From: a virus
IMG/VR virus record: IMGVR_UViG_3300030098_005334
Location: 1-62,765 of that record
Length of the DNA: 62,765 bases
Strand: one strand, 5' to 3'
Both the position numbers and the translations under genes were made by a program. Positions 7,279 through 14,315 of this stretch are shown here, piece after piece. The notes beneath the pieces were generated by a model that was not told where the DNA came from, made no database searches, and saw only the letters and a program-made list of their open reading frames with translations. How positions within the stretch are numbered: the first letter of the stretch is position 1; the number at the start of each line of letters is the position of its first letter.

Positions 7279-7881
7279 ATGCCAGATCCCGCTTCATATA
7301 TAGATTTATTAGAGCAAAGTCAACAATTAGAATATCTAATCAGTTCACCCCACGTGACAGAAGATGAAAAAGAAGAATTAGAAATGGCTTGGAAATTTAT
7401 TACTTCAAGATCAGAATCAAAATTTGATTGCATCATTGGAGTAATTAAGGAATGTGACAAATGTATAGAGCAAAATGCAAAAGAAATAAAAGAACTAAAA
7501 GAAAATCAAGAACATTGGGAAAGAAAGAGAACACGCATTATTAACATAATTAAGTTTGCCTTTCAAAGAAATTTAATAAGCTCTACCCCTACTGGAAATA
7601 AATATCAAGCAACCATTAAACCAGTGAAATCTAGACTCGTGGACAATTTTATGAAGTGGACAGAGATAGAAAAAACAAAATATGGTTTGAAAAAAGAAAC
7701 CACAATAAAACGTATGGCCGATGGCGATATAGTTTACTCCAATGAAGAGGTGATGCCTGATAAACAGCAGGTCAGAAAAACACTTGAAGACGTACCCAAG
7801 AACGCCCCTACAGATGCCAAATTAGTACGTAGAGTTTCTCTAGCCTATAGACTAAGAAAACGTCTTAAAAAGGGTATCTAG
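7279..7881 (+). CDS. Siphovirus Gp157-like protein
   Basis: 200 aa, dominated by an N-terminal coiled coil (about residues 30-90, with ECDKCIEQNAKEIKELKENQ) followed by HWERKRTRIINIIKFAF and a beta-rich segment (KYQATIKPVKSRLVD). This order, a long helical hairpin then a short strand-rich tail, matches the Gp157 family found next to SSB and recombination genes in many phages. Exact function is not established. The last 40 residues are basic (VRRVSLAYRLRKRLKKGI), consistent with nucleic-acid binding. It has its own upstream promoter. Confidence 0.65.
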   Translation: MPDPASYIDLLEQSQQLEYLISSPHVTEDEKEELEMAWKFITSRSESKFDCIIGVIKECDKCIEQNAKEIKELKENQEHWERKRTRIINIIKFAFQRNLISSTPTGNKYQATIKPVKSRLVDNFMKWTEIEKTKYGLKKETTIKRMADGDIVYSNEEVMPDKQQVRKTLEDVPKNAPTDAKLVRRVSLAYRLRKRLKKGI

Positions 7882-7911
7882 TAAAATCAAAAGGCTAATT
7901 GAGGAAGAAAA

Positions 7912-8058
7912 ATGCCTACATGTGCAGTGGCAGAGGTGCCTCGTGAGAAATGCCAATTATGCGGTGCTGTTTTTAGATCAGACGGAAGCTGCGAATGTAA
8001 AGTAGTTATGGATTTCGATGATACGGATATCTACAACATAAATCCATTTGATTTGTAA
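7912..8058 (+). CDS. Small cysteine-rich protein (48 aa), zinc-ribbon-like
   Basis: Starts MPTCAVAEVPREKCQLCGAV after a GAGGAAG ribosome binding site. Four cysteines form C-x2-C (residues 14 and 17) and C-x-C (residues 27 and 29), compatible with one zinc site. The C-terminus is acidic (DFDDTDIYNINPFDL). Function unknown; it lies in the replication operon between the Gp157-like gene and several small genes. Confidence 0.55.
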   Translation: MPTCAVAEVPREKCQLCGAVFRSDGSCECKVVMDFDDTDIYNINPFDL

Positions 8059-8105
8059 TCCTCGGATTAGGGCAGATATTGTAGATACACTGTTGCAGTA
8101 AAAAG

Positions 8106-8345
8106 GTGAAGCAAACTAAGAAAATTCGACGTCGCTGGGAACCTTCAGAACCCTTGGAAGACATTGAATTTAACGGCTACACTATCAAATCTATTAAGCA
8201 TGGCAATACTGGTCATGTACTCTACCGCTTCCCAAGTAAGGCTCATAACTGGGAAAATTGTTGGACAATGGATTTAACTACTGCTAAAAGCAATATCAGT
8301 AAATACAAACTACAAGTGAAGTCCAAGGAAAAAAAGAACACTTAA
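8106..8345 (+). CDS. Hypothetical basic protein (79 aa)
   Basis: GTG start (MKQTKKIRRRWEPSEPLEDI) close behind AAAAAGG. The core is beta-rich (GYTIKSIKHGNTGHVLYRF) and the C-terminus is Lys-rich. No family recognised. It is followed six bases later by the winged-helix gene, so the two are probably co-expressed. Confidence 0.55.
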   Translation: MKQTKKIRRRWEPSEPLEDIEFNGYTIKSIKHGNTGHVLYRFPSKAHNWENCWTMDLTTAKSNISKYKLQVKSKEKKNT

Positions 8346-8351
8346 AACTAC

Positions 8352-8603
8352 ATGGAAATAAAGATGACTAATCTCATGGATGATCTAGCGTATGACATCC
8401 ACAAACATCTCATGGACGTCTCCACAGATTTCAAAGGTCAGCACCTTGTAATGCTTCCAATTACTAAAGTTGTTGAAAAATTTAAAAGAAATCACAGGAC
8501 TATACAAAGACGCATAAGTGCTCTGAAAGATGAAGGGCTTATTTGTCCCATAATAAAAACAAACAGTTTTACTCTTTACCACATTAAAAATCTTGAGGAT
8601 TAA
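8352..8603 (+). CDS. Putative winged-helix DNA-binding protein (83 aa)
   Basis: Residues about 30-80 read as a winged helix: a helix around VVEKFKRNHRTIQRRISALK that would be the recognition helix-turn-helix (TIQRRISALKDEGLI is typical of MarR/GntR-like folds), then a wing (CPIIKTNSFTLYHI). An internal ATG at 8364 (MTNLMDD) is an alternative start. It is a candidate transcription regulator of the early region, by fold only. It sits two bases upstream of the next gene. Confidence 0.6.
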   Translation: MEIKMTNLMDDLAYDIHKHLMDVSTDFKGQHLVMLPITKVVEKFKRNHRTIQRRISALKDEGLICPIIKTNSFTLYHIKNLED

Positions 8604-8605
8604 TT

Positions 8606-8911
8606 ATGGCTGAATATGATCGTTCACAGGCCACACTAGAACATATTGATTTTTTGTTGTCCTCCTTTACGGATAACGGAAAATCTTTAAGGGGTTTTGA
8701 GGTAAACCCACAAGAACTATGTATAAGCATTCTTACAGCTGGGCTTTTGGCTAATTCAAAATTAGGTATTGATCCTGAAGATGCTATAAAATCTGCCTTT
8801 AATATTCATGCAAGAATACAAGCACATGTAGGACGGTACCAACAAATGCAATTCGCAGAGAAGATAGAGAATTGTTTCACAGAGAGACCTCCAGAGGTGG
8901 AGCACGATTAG
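8606..8911 (+). CDS. Hypothetical protein (101 aa)
   Basis: Starts MAEYDRSQATLEHIDFLLSS. Predicted helical, with LCISILTAGLLANSKLGIDP followed by an amphipathic helix (ARIQAHVGRYQQMQF). No family recognised. It is tightly packed behind the winged-helix gene in the replication operon. Confidence 0.55.
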   Translation: MAEYDRSQATLEHIDFLLSSFTDNGKSLRGFEVNPQELCISILTAGLLANSKLGIDPEDAIKSAFNIHARIQAHVGRYQQMQFAEKIENCFTERPPEVEHD

Positions 8912-8936
8912 ATTATTTTGAAGCCGTATAAATTTA

Positions 8937-9119
8937 ATGAACAAAAAGCCTGAACTGATCCTTACAACTCCTAGTGGTGGCACTGTTCATACCTATCCAT
9001 TGTCCGGTGGTAAGACTACATTCGTTAGATATTTAAGTTGCTACGTAGGTAGTTGTGTATTTTGTAATGACATGGATGAGGCTAAAAAACATCTATCTGA
9101 AGTAGAGCCAAGTAATTAG
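8937..9119 (+). CDS. Hypothetical small protein (60 aa)
   Basis: Starts MNKKPELILTTPSGGTVHTY. Two cysteines in the middle (CYVGSCVFC) could bind metal or form a disulfide. The region GGKTTFVRYL looks superficially like a P-loop, but the protein is too short to be an ATPase. A related opening (KSDGRTIYLVCSPSGD) occurs in the small gene at 22247. No family recognised. Confidence 0.5.
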   Translation: MNKKPELILTTPSGGTVHTYPLSGGKTTFVRYLSCYVGSCVFCNDMDEAKKHLSEVEPSN

Positions 9120-9163
9120 CAAGATTAAGTAAGGTTATTCTCCTATGAGCCGATTTCAAATTT

Positions 9164-9982
9164 TTGGATTATCGATCTCATGGTGATACAAGGCTAACTA
9201 TAAATGGATCTAGACATTACAAAACTCCATATGGTTCTTTACCTTCAGTAACGACTATCTTGTCGGCTACTTCAGGTAATAAAGCTGCACTTGAAAGATG
9301 GGCTAAAAAAAATCCAGGTGGTAGAGAAGCTGCTGCACGTCGAGGCACAAAAGTACATGCCTTGATGGAAGACTACTTATTAGGAGTAGAAAAAAACCCT
9401 GTCATCGATGATCCTGAGATTGCATCTTTCTGGGATGGGCTACCTTCTAATCTCGATAAGTTGGAAAATATCTTGTGGGCTGAGAATCCTGTAAGTCCAG
9501 GAGATTACGCATGGACTATTGGAGGGGATGGTGTTTCAAGAGTATGGCATCCGGGGCTCAATGAATCTGGTAATGGATGGGCTGGAACTCCAGACATTGT
9601 TGGTGAATATAAAGGGAAGGTAATACTGGGTGATTTAAAGACTAGTAATGGTCCCTATTATTCTCGTTGGCCTGATAAAAATACCCCTAAAAAATTTTAT
9701 GGGATGAAACGAGCAGGGTTTATGAAATATTCAAAATGTCAAATGCAAATGGCTGCTTACTCTTTAGCACTTGAGCATACGATTAATGTCAAACCAGAAA
9801 TGTGCATAACATTGGTCACAACAAAAGAAAAAGTACAGGTATTCGTCATACAAGAGCACACCTTAAATAAATATAAAGAAAAGTGGTTAGCTACAGTAGA
9901 TAAATACTATAAGGAAATCCTTCCTGCTCAACAAGAAGAGCTAGAAATGGAAGGATTAGATGCAGATAAAAAGGCAAGTTGA
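9164..9982 (+). CDS. PD-(D/E)XK nuclease (RecB/Cas4-like exonuclease)
   Basis: 272 aa. The nuclease core shows GTPDIVGEYKGK followed by VILGDLKTS (about residues 143-163), giving the acidic residue of PDIV and the D-x-K of GDLKT, then a helix with QMQMAAYSLA matching the Q motif of RecB-type nucleases. An N-terminal helix RRGTKVHALMEDYLLG is typical of the group. It probably degrades or processes DNA ends for recombination or supplies nucleotides. The only start in this frame is TTG 9164, because a TGA lies just upstream; an ATG at 9145 in another frame would join smoothly if one T of the T5 run at 9161-9165 were absent. Confidence 0.8.
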   Translation: MDYRSHGDTRLTINGSRHYKTPYGSLPSVTTILSATSGNKAALERWAKKNPGGREAAARRGTKVHALMEDYLLGVEKNPVIDDPEIASFWDGLPSNLDKLENILWAENPVSPGDYAWTIGGDGVSRVWHPGLNESGNGWAGTPDIVGEYKGKVILGDLKTSNGPYYSRWPDKNTPKKFYGMKRAGFMKYSKCQMQMAAYSLALEHTINVKPEMCITLVTTKEKVQVFVIQEHTLNKYKEKWLATVDKYYKEILPAQQEELEMEGLDADKKAS

Positions 9983-10113
9983 TGCCCTATAAATTAAAAG
10001 AACAATTTCAAGTACAAAAAACACACAAAATCTTTACAAATTTGACTGGCACTTAATTTAATAAGCAGTACTCTCAGATTGGTTTTGAATTTAAAAAATT
10101 ATACGAGGAATCC

Positions 10114-12684
10114 GTGTCCAAAGAGTCCAACGACAAAAAAAATAATCAGCTCAGGTTAGAACCTGGTGAGATAAATCTTGACTATATACCGTCAGACTGG
10201 CCTCTTACTCCATTAAAAGAAAAAAGAGCTTACGTTGTTAATTGGACAGATCAACCATACACAAAAGAAAGGATAAAATGCGAGCTTGATGAGGGAAGAG
10301 CAACAGGTGTAGGTCTTTTAACTGGACAATGGTCTAATTCTGGTGGATTAGTTTGGGTAGATATAGACGGTCCAGAGGGTCTAAAGGCTCTTGAAAATCT
10401 GGCAGGAAGTCCAATGCCAGAAAGTTTGCCACCTACCCTCACAATCTCATCTGGTAAGGCTGGAAGGCACAGATTGCTTTACTTTATACCTGCATCAAAA
10501 CTTCATACGATCCCTGATAAAGCGACAATAAAAATCGGGCTACCAAACTTTGAAATTCTTTTTAGAAGACGTCAAGGAGCAATCATGGGATTGCATCCAG
10601 AAACAGAGGGATACTTTACAACTACACATGGTGGATTTGAATTTGCTAAAAATCCTCCAGAATTACCTCAATTTTTATATGACGCAATAGCTAAAGCTTT
10701 TCCCACCACTCGTTTTAAAAAACAACCGAAAGCCGGAATTGTTACCCAACAAATAAATCTCTCATATGAAGAGGGCTCTGAGTTCGCAAAAACAGATGAA
10801 ATAAATCAAGCAAAAATTTACCTAGATCATCTCAATCTTGAGAGAGCCGTTGAATACGACGAGTGGCTTACCATAGGAATGGCTTTACATCAAGTAGATG
10901 ATTGTTTATTAAAAGAGTGGGTTGAATGGTCAGCACAAGCAGAGAATTTTCAAGAGGGAGTATGTGAACAAAAGTGGTCTACCTTTGAGAGAATTGATGG
11001 CACTTCTGCCCCTGAAGGATCTGCTGGACTCCACACCCTCAGAGCAAAAGCTAAAGAAGATGGATTTTTAGAGCTAGGTAGCTTTGTAGTTGATTCTCCC
11101 GAAGACTTAGCCGAAAAAGCCAAAAAATATTTGAAAGATAATGATACTGATCTTACTGGCAGCACTGTGAGAAATACCTTAGCAGCATTGATGGGTGAGC
11201 CTACACAAGCAGAATCACAAAATATTCGTGAGAGAGCCTCTGGTAGAGGACGTCCGAGAACCCCACCTGCTAATGAACTAGCAGAAATGGTCTTTCAATT
11301 AGTAGTGGAATGTGGATGGAGATATGATCCCAAATTTGACACCTTTATGTTCTATCAAAAAACCAAAGGTACTTGGCGTAGAGAGGAATATAAAGATGAG
11401 TATAGATATTTCGTTCAAGATCTATTTGTACGTGAAAATATTCCAACACCTGGCGGTTTTACTTCTCATCTAATTTCTGACGTAGTGAATCTAACTAAGG
11501 CATACATCACCCACACATATTGGGACGATGATCCTGACAGACTAGCCTTTAATAATGGTGTACTTGAAATGAGCACTGGGGAGTTTCATGAACATAATCT
11601 AGAGCATTACTTGACATGGGGTCTTGATTTTGATTACACCCCAGATGCAAATCCAGGGCCAATTATTGATTGGATTAAACGTACTCAATACGGAGATGAG
11701 GATCGGGTACAAGTTTTAAGAGCTTGGTTGAAAGCTTGTTTAGTAGGTCAAGGTCATGAATTACAGCGATTCTTGGAAGTCATAGGACCTGGTGGTAGAG
11801 GTAAATCAACTTTTGCAAATCTCTGCTGTGCGTTGGTAGGTCATGGTAATTATGCTAGCTCCACATTAAACCAACTTGAACAAAGTAGATTTGAAATTGC
11901 TTCCATTAAAGGTAAAAGACTTACTCTTATAAATGATTCTGAAAGATATGGTGGCTCAGCTCAGATTTTTAAAGCTCTTACTGGAGGCGACAATCTCAGA
12001 TACGAGGAAAAAAATAAAAACGTAGGAGAACCTTTTGTTTACACAGGAATGGTTATGGTCTGTGCAAATGAACCAATTCAAACCACTGACAACACATCTG
12101 GTCTTACACGTAGAAGATTGACCATTGAATTTAATAGACCTCTTTATGACAAGAGTTCAGAAGCAAAAGAGATGATAAAACTTGATAATGGCATTGTAAG
12201 AGGGTTATGGAAGTATTATTTACCAGGCTTAGTTAACTGGGTACTAGAGATGAGCACTGAGGAAATGAGACAATATCTTCTTGATACTTATGAAAAAGTT
12301 CCGTCACTAAAAAAAGTAAGGAATGAAATCTTACTAAATAGTAATAATTTAGTTGAGTGGTTACAGTCTGAAATTATTCAAGAAGATGAAGCTGTTTCTT
12401 CCGTAGGAAAAAAGATACCCGCACCAAAAGATGCAAAAGAAAGATACTGTAATAGCAATTACCATTTATACCCTAGTTATTGTTCCTACTGTGAAGATAC
12501 TGGTTCCAAGCCAGTTGGTCAAAAAAGATTTATATCTTTACTTTTAGATTGCTGTAAAAACCAACTAGAGATGAAACAGATAAAAACATTCTCTAAAAAT
12601 GGAAGACCCTTTATCAAAGGACTAGCAGTACGTGCATCAGATCAAAAGTACATGAAAATAGCTACAATTCTGCCTGAAAGATAA
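10114..12684 (+). CDS. Bifunctional primase-polymerase / SF3 helicase
   Basis: 856 aa. The N-terminal prim-pol domain carries GVGLLTGQWSNSGGLVWVDI followed by DG, the metal-binding D-x-D at about 83-85, and a SSGKAGRHRLLYF motif (about 110-122). A PriCT-2-like region follows (about 228-300, EYDEWLTIGMALHQ). The C-terminal D5/SF3 helicase has Walker A GPGGRGKST (about 559-567), Walker B-like LTLINDSE (about 602-609) and the asparagine sensor VMVCANEP (about 647-654). It would prime and unwind phage DNA for the family A polymerase. GTG start, chosen because it precedes the conserved prim-pol segment. It is the largest early gene; the hli cluster follows 100 bases later. Confidence 0.88.
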   Translation: MSKESNDKKNNQLRLEPGEINLDYIPSDWPLTPLKEKRAYVVNWTDQPYTKERIKCELDEGRATGVGLLTGQWSNSGGLVWVDIDGPEGLKALENLAGSPMPESLPPTLTISSGKAGRHRLLYFIPASKLHTIPDKATIKIGLPNFEILFRRRQGAIMGLHPETEGYFTTTHGGFEFAKNPPELPQFLYDAIAKAFPTTRFKKQPKAGIVTQQINLSYEEGSEFAKTDEINQAKIYLDHLNLERAVEYDEWLTIGMALHQVDDCLLKEWVEWSAQAENFQEGVCEQKWSTFERIDGTSAPEGSAGLHTLRAKAKEDGFLELGSFVVDSPEDLAEKAKKYLKDNDTDLTGSTVRNTLAALMGEPTQAESQNIRERASGRGRPRTPPANELAEMVFQLVVECGWRYDPKFDTFMFYQKTKGTWRREEYKDEYRYFVQDLFVRENIPTPGGFTSHLISDVVNLTKAYITHTYWDDDPDRLAFNNGVLEMSTGEFHEHNLEHYLTWGLDFDYTPDANPGPIIDWIKRTQYGDEDRVQVLRAWLKACLVGQGHELQRFLEVIGPGGRGKSTFANLCCALVGHGNYASSTLNQLEQSRFEIASIKGKRLTLINDSERYGGSAQIFKALTGGDNLRYEEKNKNVGEPFVYTGMVMVCANEPIQTTDNTSGLTRRRLTIEFNRPLYDKSSEAKEMIKLDNGIVRGLWKYYLPGLVNWVLEMSTEEMRQYLLDTYEKVPSLKKVRNEILLNSNNLVEWLQSEIIQEDEAVSSVGKKIPAPKDAKERYCNSNYHLYPSYCSYCEDTGSKPVGQKRFISLLLDCCKNQLEMKQIKTFSKNGRPFIKGLAVRASDQKYMKIATILPER

Positions 12685-12784
12685 AAAATACTGATATCAA
12701 ATATAAAGAATTTATTACAGTTTACCGAATGTAACGAAGTGTAACAAACGTAAAATAGGTTATAACAAAAAAATTTAGGTAATT

Positions 12785-12937
12785 ATGACTAACAAGTCAC
12801 AAGCCAAAGCAATTGCACAAGAGCAAAACTTAACTGAAGAAGCTGAGTTAGCTAATGGTCGTTTTGCAATGATCGGAATTATTGCTGCTTTAGGTGCATA
12901 TGTAACAACAGGCAACATAATCCCCGGTATTTTTTAA
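12785..12937 (+). CDS. hli: High-light-inducible protein (Hli), copy 1
   Basis: 50 aa. Contains the one-helix chlorophyll-binding motif of Hli/SCP proteins, ELANGRFAMIG, followed by the hydrophobic helix IIAALGAYVTTG and the conserved end NIIPGIF. Hli proteins bind chlorophyll in the thylakoid and protect photosystem II assembly and repair, here supporting viral D1. An AGGT ribosome binding site precedes the ATG. Its TAA overlaps the next hli start (TAATG). Upstream, TGTAAC is repeated within 12740-12755 and TTATAAC at 12759 may be part of a promoter. Confidence 0.93.
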   Translation: MTNKSQAKAIAQEQNLTEEAELANGRFAMIGIIAALGAYVTTGNIIPGIF

Positions 12938-13137
12938 TGACAAGCTCAAGCCACGTCATTACTGAATACGGTAAGCAAAACATCTTTGGAAAAGAAACAA
13001 AACCTGTATTAGTTGAAAACTATACTAATTATCCAGAAGAAGCTGAAAAAGCTAACGGACGCTGGGCAATGATCGGTTTTGTTGCTTTATTAGGTGCGTA
13101 TCTAACTACAGGTCAAGTTATCCCTGGTATCTTCTAA
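12937..13137 (+). CDS. hli: High-light-inducible protein (Hli), copy 2
   Basis: 66 aa. A 36-residue variable N-terminus (MTSSSHVITEYGKQNIFGKE) precedes the conserved KANGRWAMIGFVALLGAYLT core and the PGIF end. Same role as copy 1. It overlaps both neighbouring hli genes by a TAATG junction, indicating translational coupling in one transcript. Confidence 0.93.
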   Translation: MTSSSHVITEYGKQNIFGKETKPVLVENYTNYPEEAEKANGRWAMIGFVALLGAYLTTGQVIPGIF

Positions 13138-13226
13138 TGTTTTTAAAAACATTGATATCCCTTTATTTAACAAACCTCAAGAGAAACGGTCTCTTACATC
13201 TTCTACTCCACAATCTAAGAAAATGA
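13137..13226 (+). other. Start region of hli copy 3 with canonical -1 slippery heptamer
   Basis: ATG 13137 overlaps the preceding TAA exactly as at the other hli junctions, but its frame gives only 29 codons, ending at a TGA (13224-13226) that overlaps the internal ATG 13223. In-phase T TTA AAA lies at 13142-13148, a canonical -1 frameshift heptamer. Slipping there joins MFLK to NIDIPLFNKPQ and continues into the Hli core, giving a 64-residue protein. A six-base-pair hairpin (AAGAGA 13179-13184 with TCTCTT 13190-13195) follows, though farther downstream than usual. Confidence 0.55.
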
Positions 13227-13330
13227 CTCCTGAAGCAGAAAAATTTAATGGCTGGATGGCAATGCTTGGCTTTGTCGCAGCTCTTGGTGCATACGCCACA
13301 ACTGGTCAAATTATCCCTGGTATTTTCTAA
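13223..13330 (+). CDS. hli: High-light-inducible protein (Hli), copy 3 (core frame)
   Basis: Read from the internal ATG 13223 this gives 35 residues, MTPEAEKFNGWMAMLGFVAA onward to PGIF, a complete Hli helix. The conserved Arg of the NGR motif is Trp here (FNGWMAML). The frame stays open upstream to about 13140, encoding NIDIPLFNKPQEKRS, but has no ATG/GTG/TTG; full-length translation would need a -1 frameshift from ATG 13137, or the sequence has a one-base error in the T5A5 run. Its stop overlaps the start of copy 4. Confidence 0.8.
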   Translation: MTPEAEKFNGWMAMLGFVAALGAYATTGQIIPGIF

Positions 13331-13434
13331 TGTCTAAAAACTTCTTAATCTGGCAAAAAGCCAACGGACGTTTTGCAATGGTAGCTTTCTGGGCTATCAT
13401 GGGAGCATATACATACTCTAAATACGTCGTTTAG
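13330..13434 (+). CDS. hli: High-light-inducible protein (Hli), copy 4 (divergent)
   Basis: 34 aa: MSKNFLIWQKANGRFAMVAF then WAIMGAYTYSKYVV. It keeps the KANGRFAM chlorophyll-binding motif but lacks the IIPGIF end of copies 1-3, so it is the most divergent member. Start overlaps the preceding TAA (TAATG); its TAG overlaps the GTG start of the next gene (TAGTG). Confidence 0.88.
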   Translation: MSKNFLIWQKANGRFAMVAFWAIMGAYTYSKYVV

Positions 13435-13628
13435 TGATTCTCGGAATTATTAATTTTGTTGAGGCATGGAATGCTATTAGCTGGGCTGATGCCATTCCAT
13501 TTTGCCTCTTTCTTTATGGAGCTTATTGGTTAAAAGTTAGGATCGATACTAACGCTGGTCTAGGTAAAAAAAAGAAAAATGAATTAAAAAGAATTATTGT
13601 TGAAGCAATAAAAGAAGCTAATAACTAA
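13434..13628 (+). CDS. Small membrane protein coupled to the hli cluster (64 aa)
   Basis: GTG start overlapping the stop of hli copy 4. A hydrophobic segment covers about residues 1-33 (IINFVEAWNAISWADAIPFC then LFLYGAYWL), followed by a Lys-rich amphipathic tail (KKKKNELKRIIVEAIKEANN). Predicted single-pass membrane protein. Co-transcription suggests a thylakoid or plasma-membrane role, but no family was recognised. It converges with the minus-strand gene at 13625, overlapping by four bases. Confidence 0.6.
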   Translation: MILGIINFVEAWNAISWADAIPFCLFLYGAYWLKVRIDTNAGLGKKKKNELKRIIVEAIKEANN

Positions 13629-13807
13629 TCTTCTAAAATTTTTTCAAAAATATCAGATACTTCTATTAATGAATCTATGCGTAATAACATCTCGGCAATA
13701 TGCTTACTGACGTAAGGTTTTTCTGCTCTAGCTGAGAAAGCTAAGGCACTTCTTAAATCTGCTTGAGAATCACGTAAAGCTTCCTCTACTTGTTTACTTA
13801 ATGTCAT
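13625..13807 (-). CDS. Hypothetical protein (60 aa)
   Basis: Starts MTLSKQVEEALRDSQADLRS; entirely helical and acidic, probably a coiled coil. Its ATG overlaps the stop of the gene at 13804-14025. It closes the minus-strand tail-fibre transcript. Function unknown. Confidence 0.55.
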   Translation of the reverse strand: MTLSKQVEEALRDSQADLRSALAFSARAEKPYVSKHIAEMLLRIDSLIEVSDIFEKILED

Positions 13808-14025
13808 TTCACATACTTCTTGATGACTTCAATTCTATGATCCCAACCAGCAATTTTATCTATTTCAGATTGAATAGCCTCAGTAACATTTGAATGATCT
13901 CCTATCCCCACTGGGTTATTTAAAAATACGTCTACATTTGCTAGATGTACTTCTATTTCACCCTTTGCATGGGCGATAATTGCATTCTTCAATTTATCTC
14001 GTAGATTAATCATCCTTAAAGACAA
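13804..14025 (-). CDS. Hypothetical protein (73 aa)
   Basis: Starts MSLRMINLRDKLKNAIIAHA. Helical, with AHAKGEIEVHLANVDVFLNN and a basic end (HRIEVIKKYVK). Overlaps the downstream gene by four bases and so probably belongs with it. Similar short helical proteins often follow tail-fibre genes in cyanophages; no family assigned. Confidence 0.55.
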   Translation of the reverse strand: MSLRMINLRDKLKNAIIAHAKGEIEVHLANVDVFLNNPVGIGDHSNVTEAIQSEIDKIAGWDHRIEVIKKYVK

Positions 14026-14045
14026 TCTTTATCTACAGGATAGGC

Positions 14046-14315
14046 TTATTTTAATTTTTTACCATTATGTCCATGAGCTATGCCTAATTCATGCATTTTT
14101 GCATGTTCATCTATTGCATCTTTTAAATCTTCTTTACCAGCACCAAATGTTAAGTAGATTCCATAACCTACTAAAAACAATAATAAACCTAATATGATGG
14201 CTATTAACTGTCCTTGAGGTGGGAGTCCTTCATAAGTACCATGAGGTATTAAAGGTTTTTCCCAAGTCTCAGGATGAAAATATAAAGAAGGAAAAGAAAT
14301 AAATAAATCCATCAT
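14046..14315 (-). CDS. Small membrane protein next to the tail fibre (89 aa)
   Basis: Starts MMDLFISFPSLYFHPETWEK; one hydrophobic segment (about residues 37-60, LIAIILGLLLFLVGYGIYLT) is followed by an acidic/His-rich tail (DEHAKMHELGIAHGHNGKKL). Single-pass membrane topology is clear. Position could suit a holin or fibre-associated factor, but there is no firm support. Its start overlaps the stop of the 943-residue fibre gene. Confidence 0.6.
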   Translation of the reverse strand: MMDLFISFPSLYFHPETWEKPLIPHGTYEGLPPQGQLIAIILGLLLFLVGYGIYLTFGAGKEDLKDAIDEHAKMHELGIAHGHNGKKLK

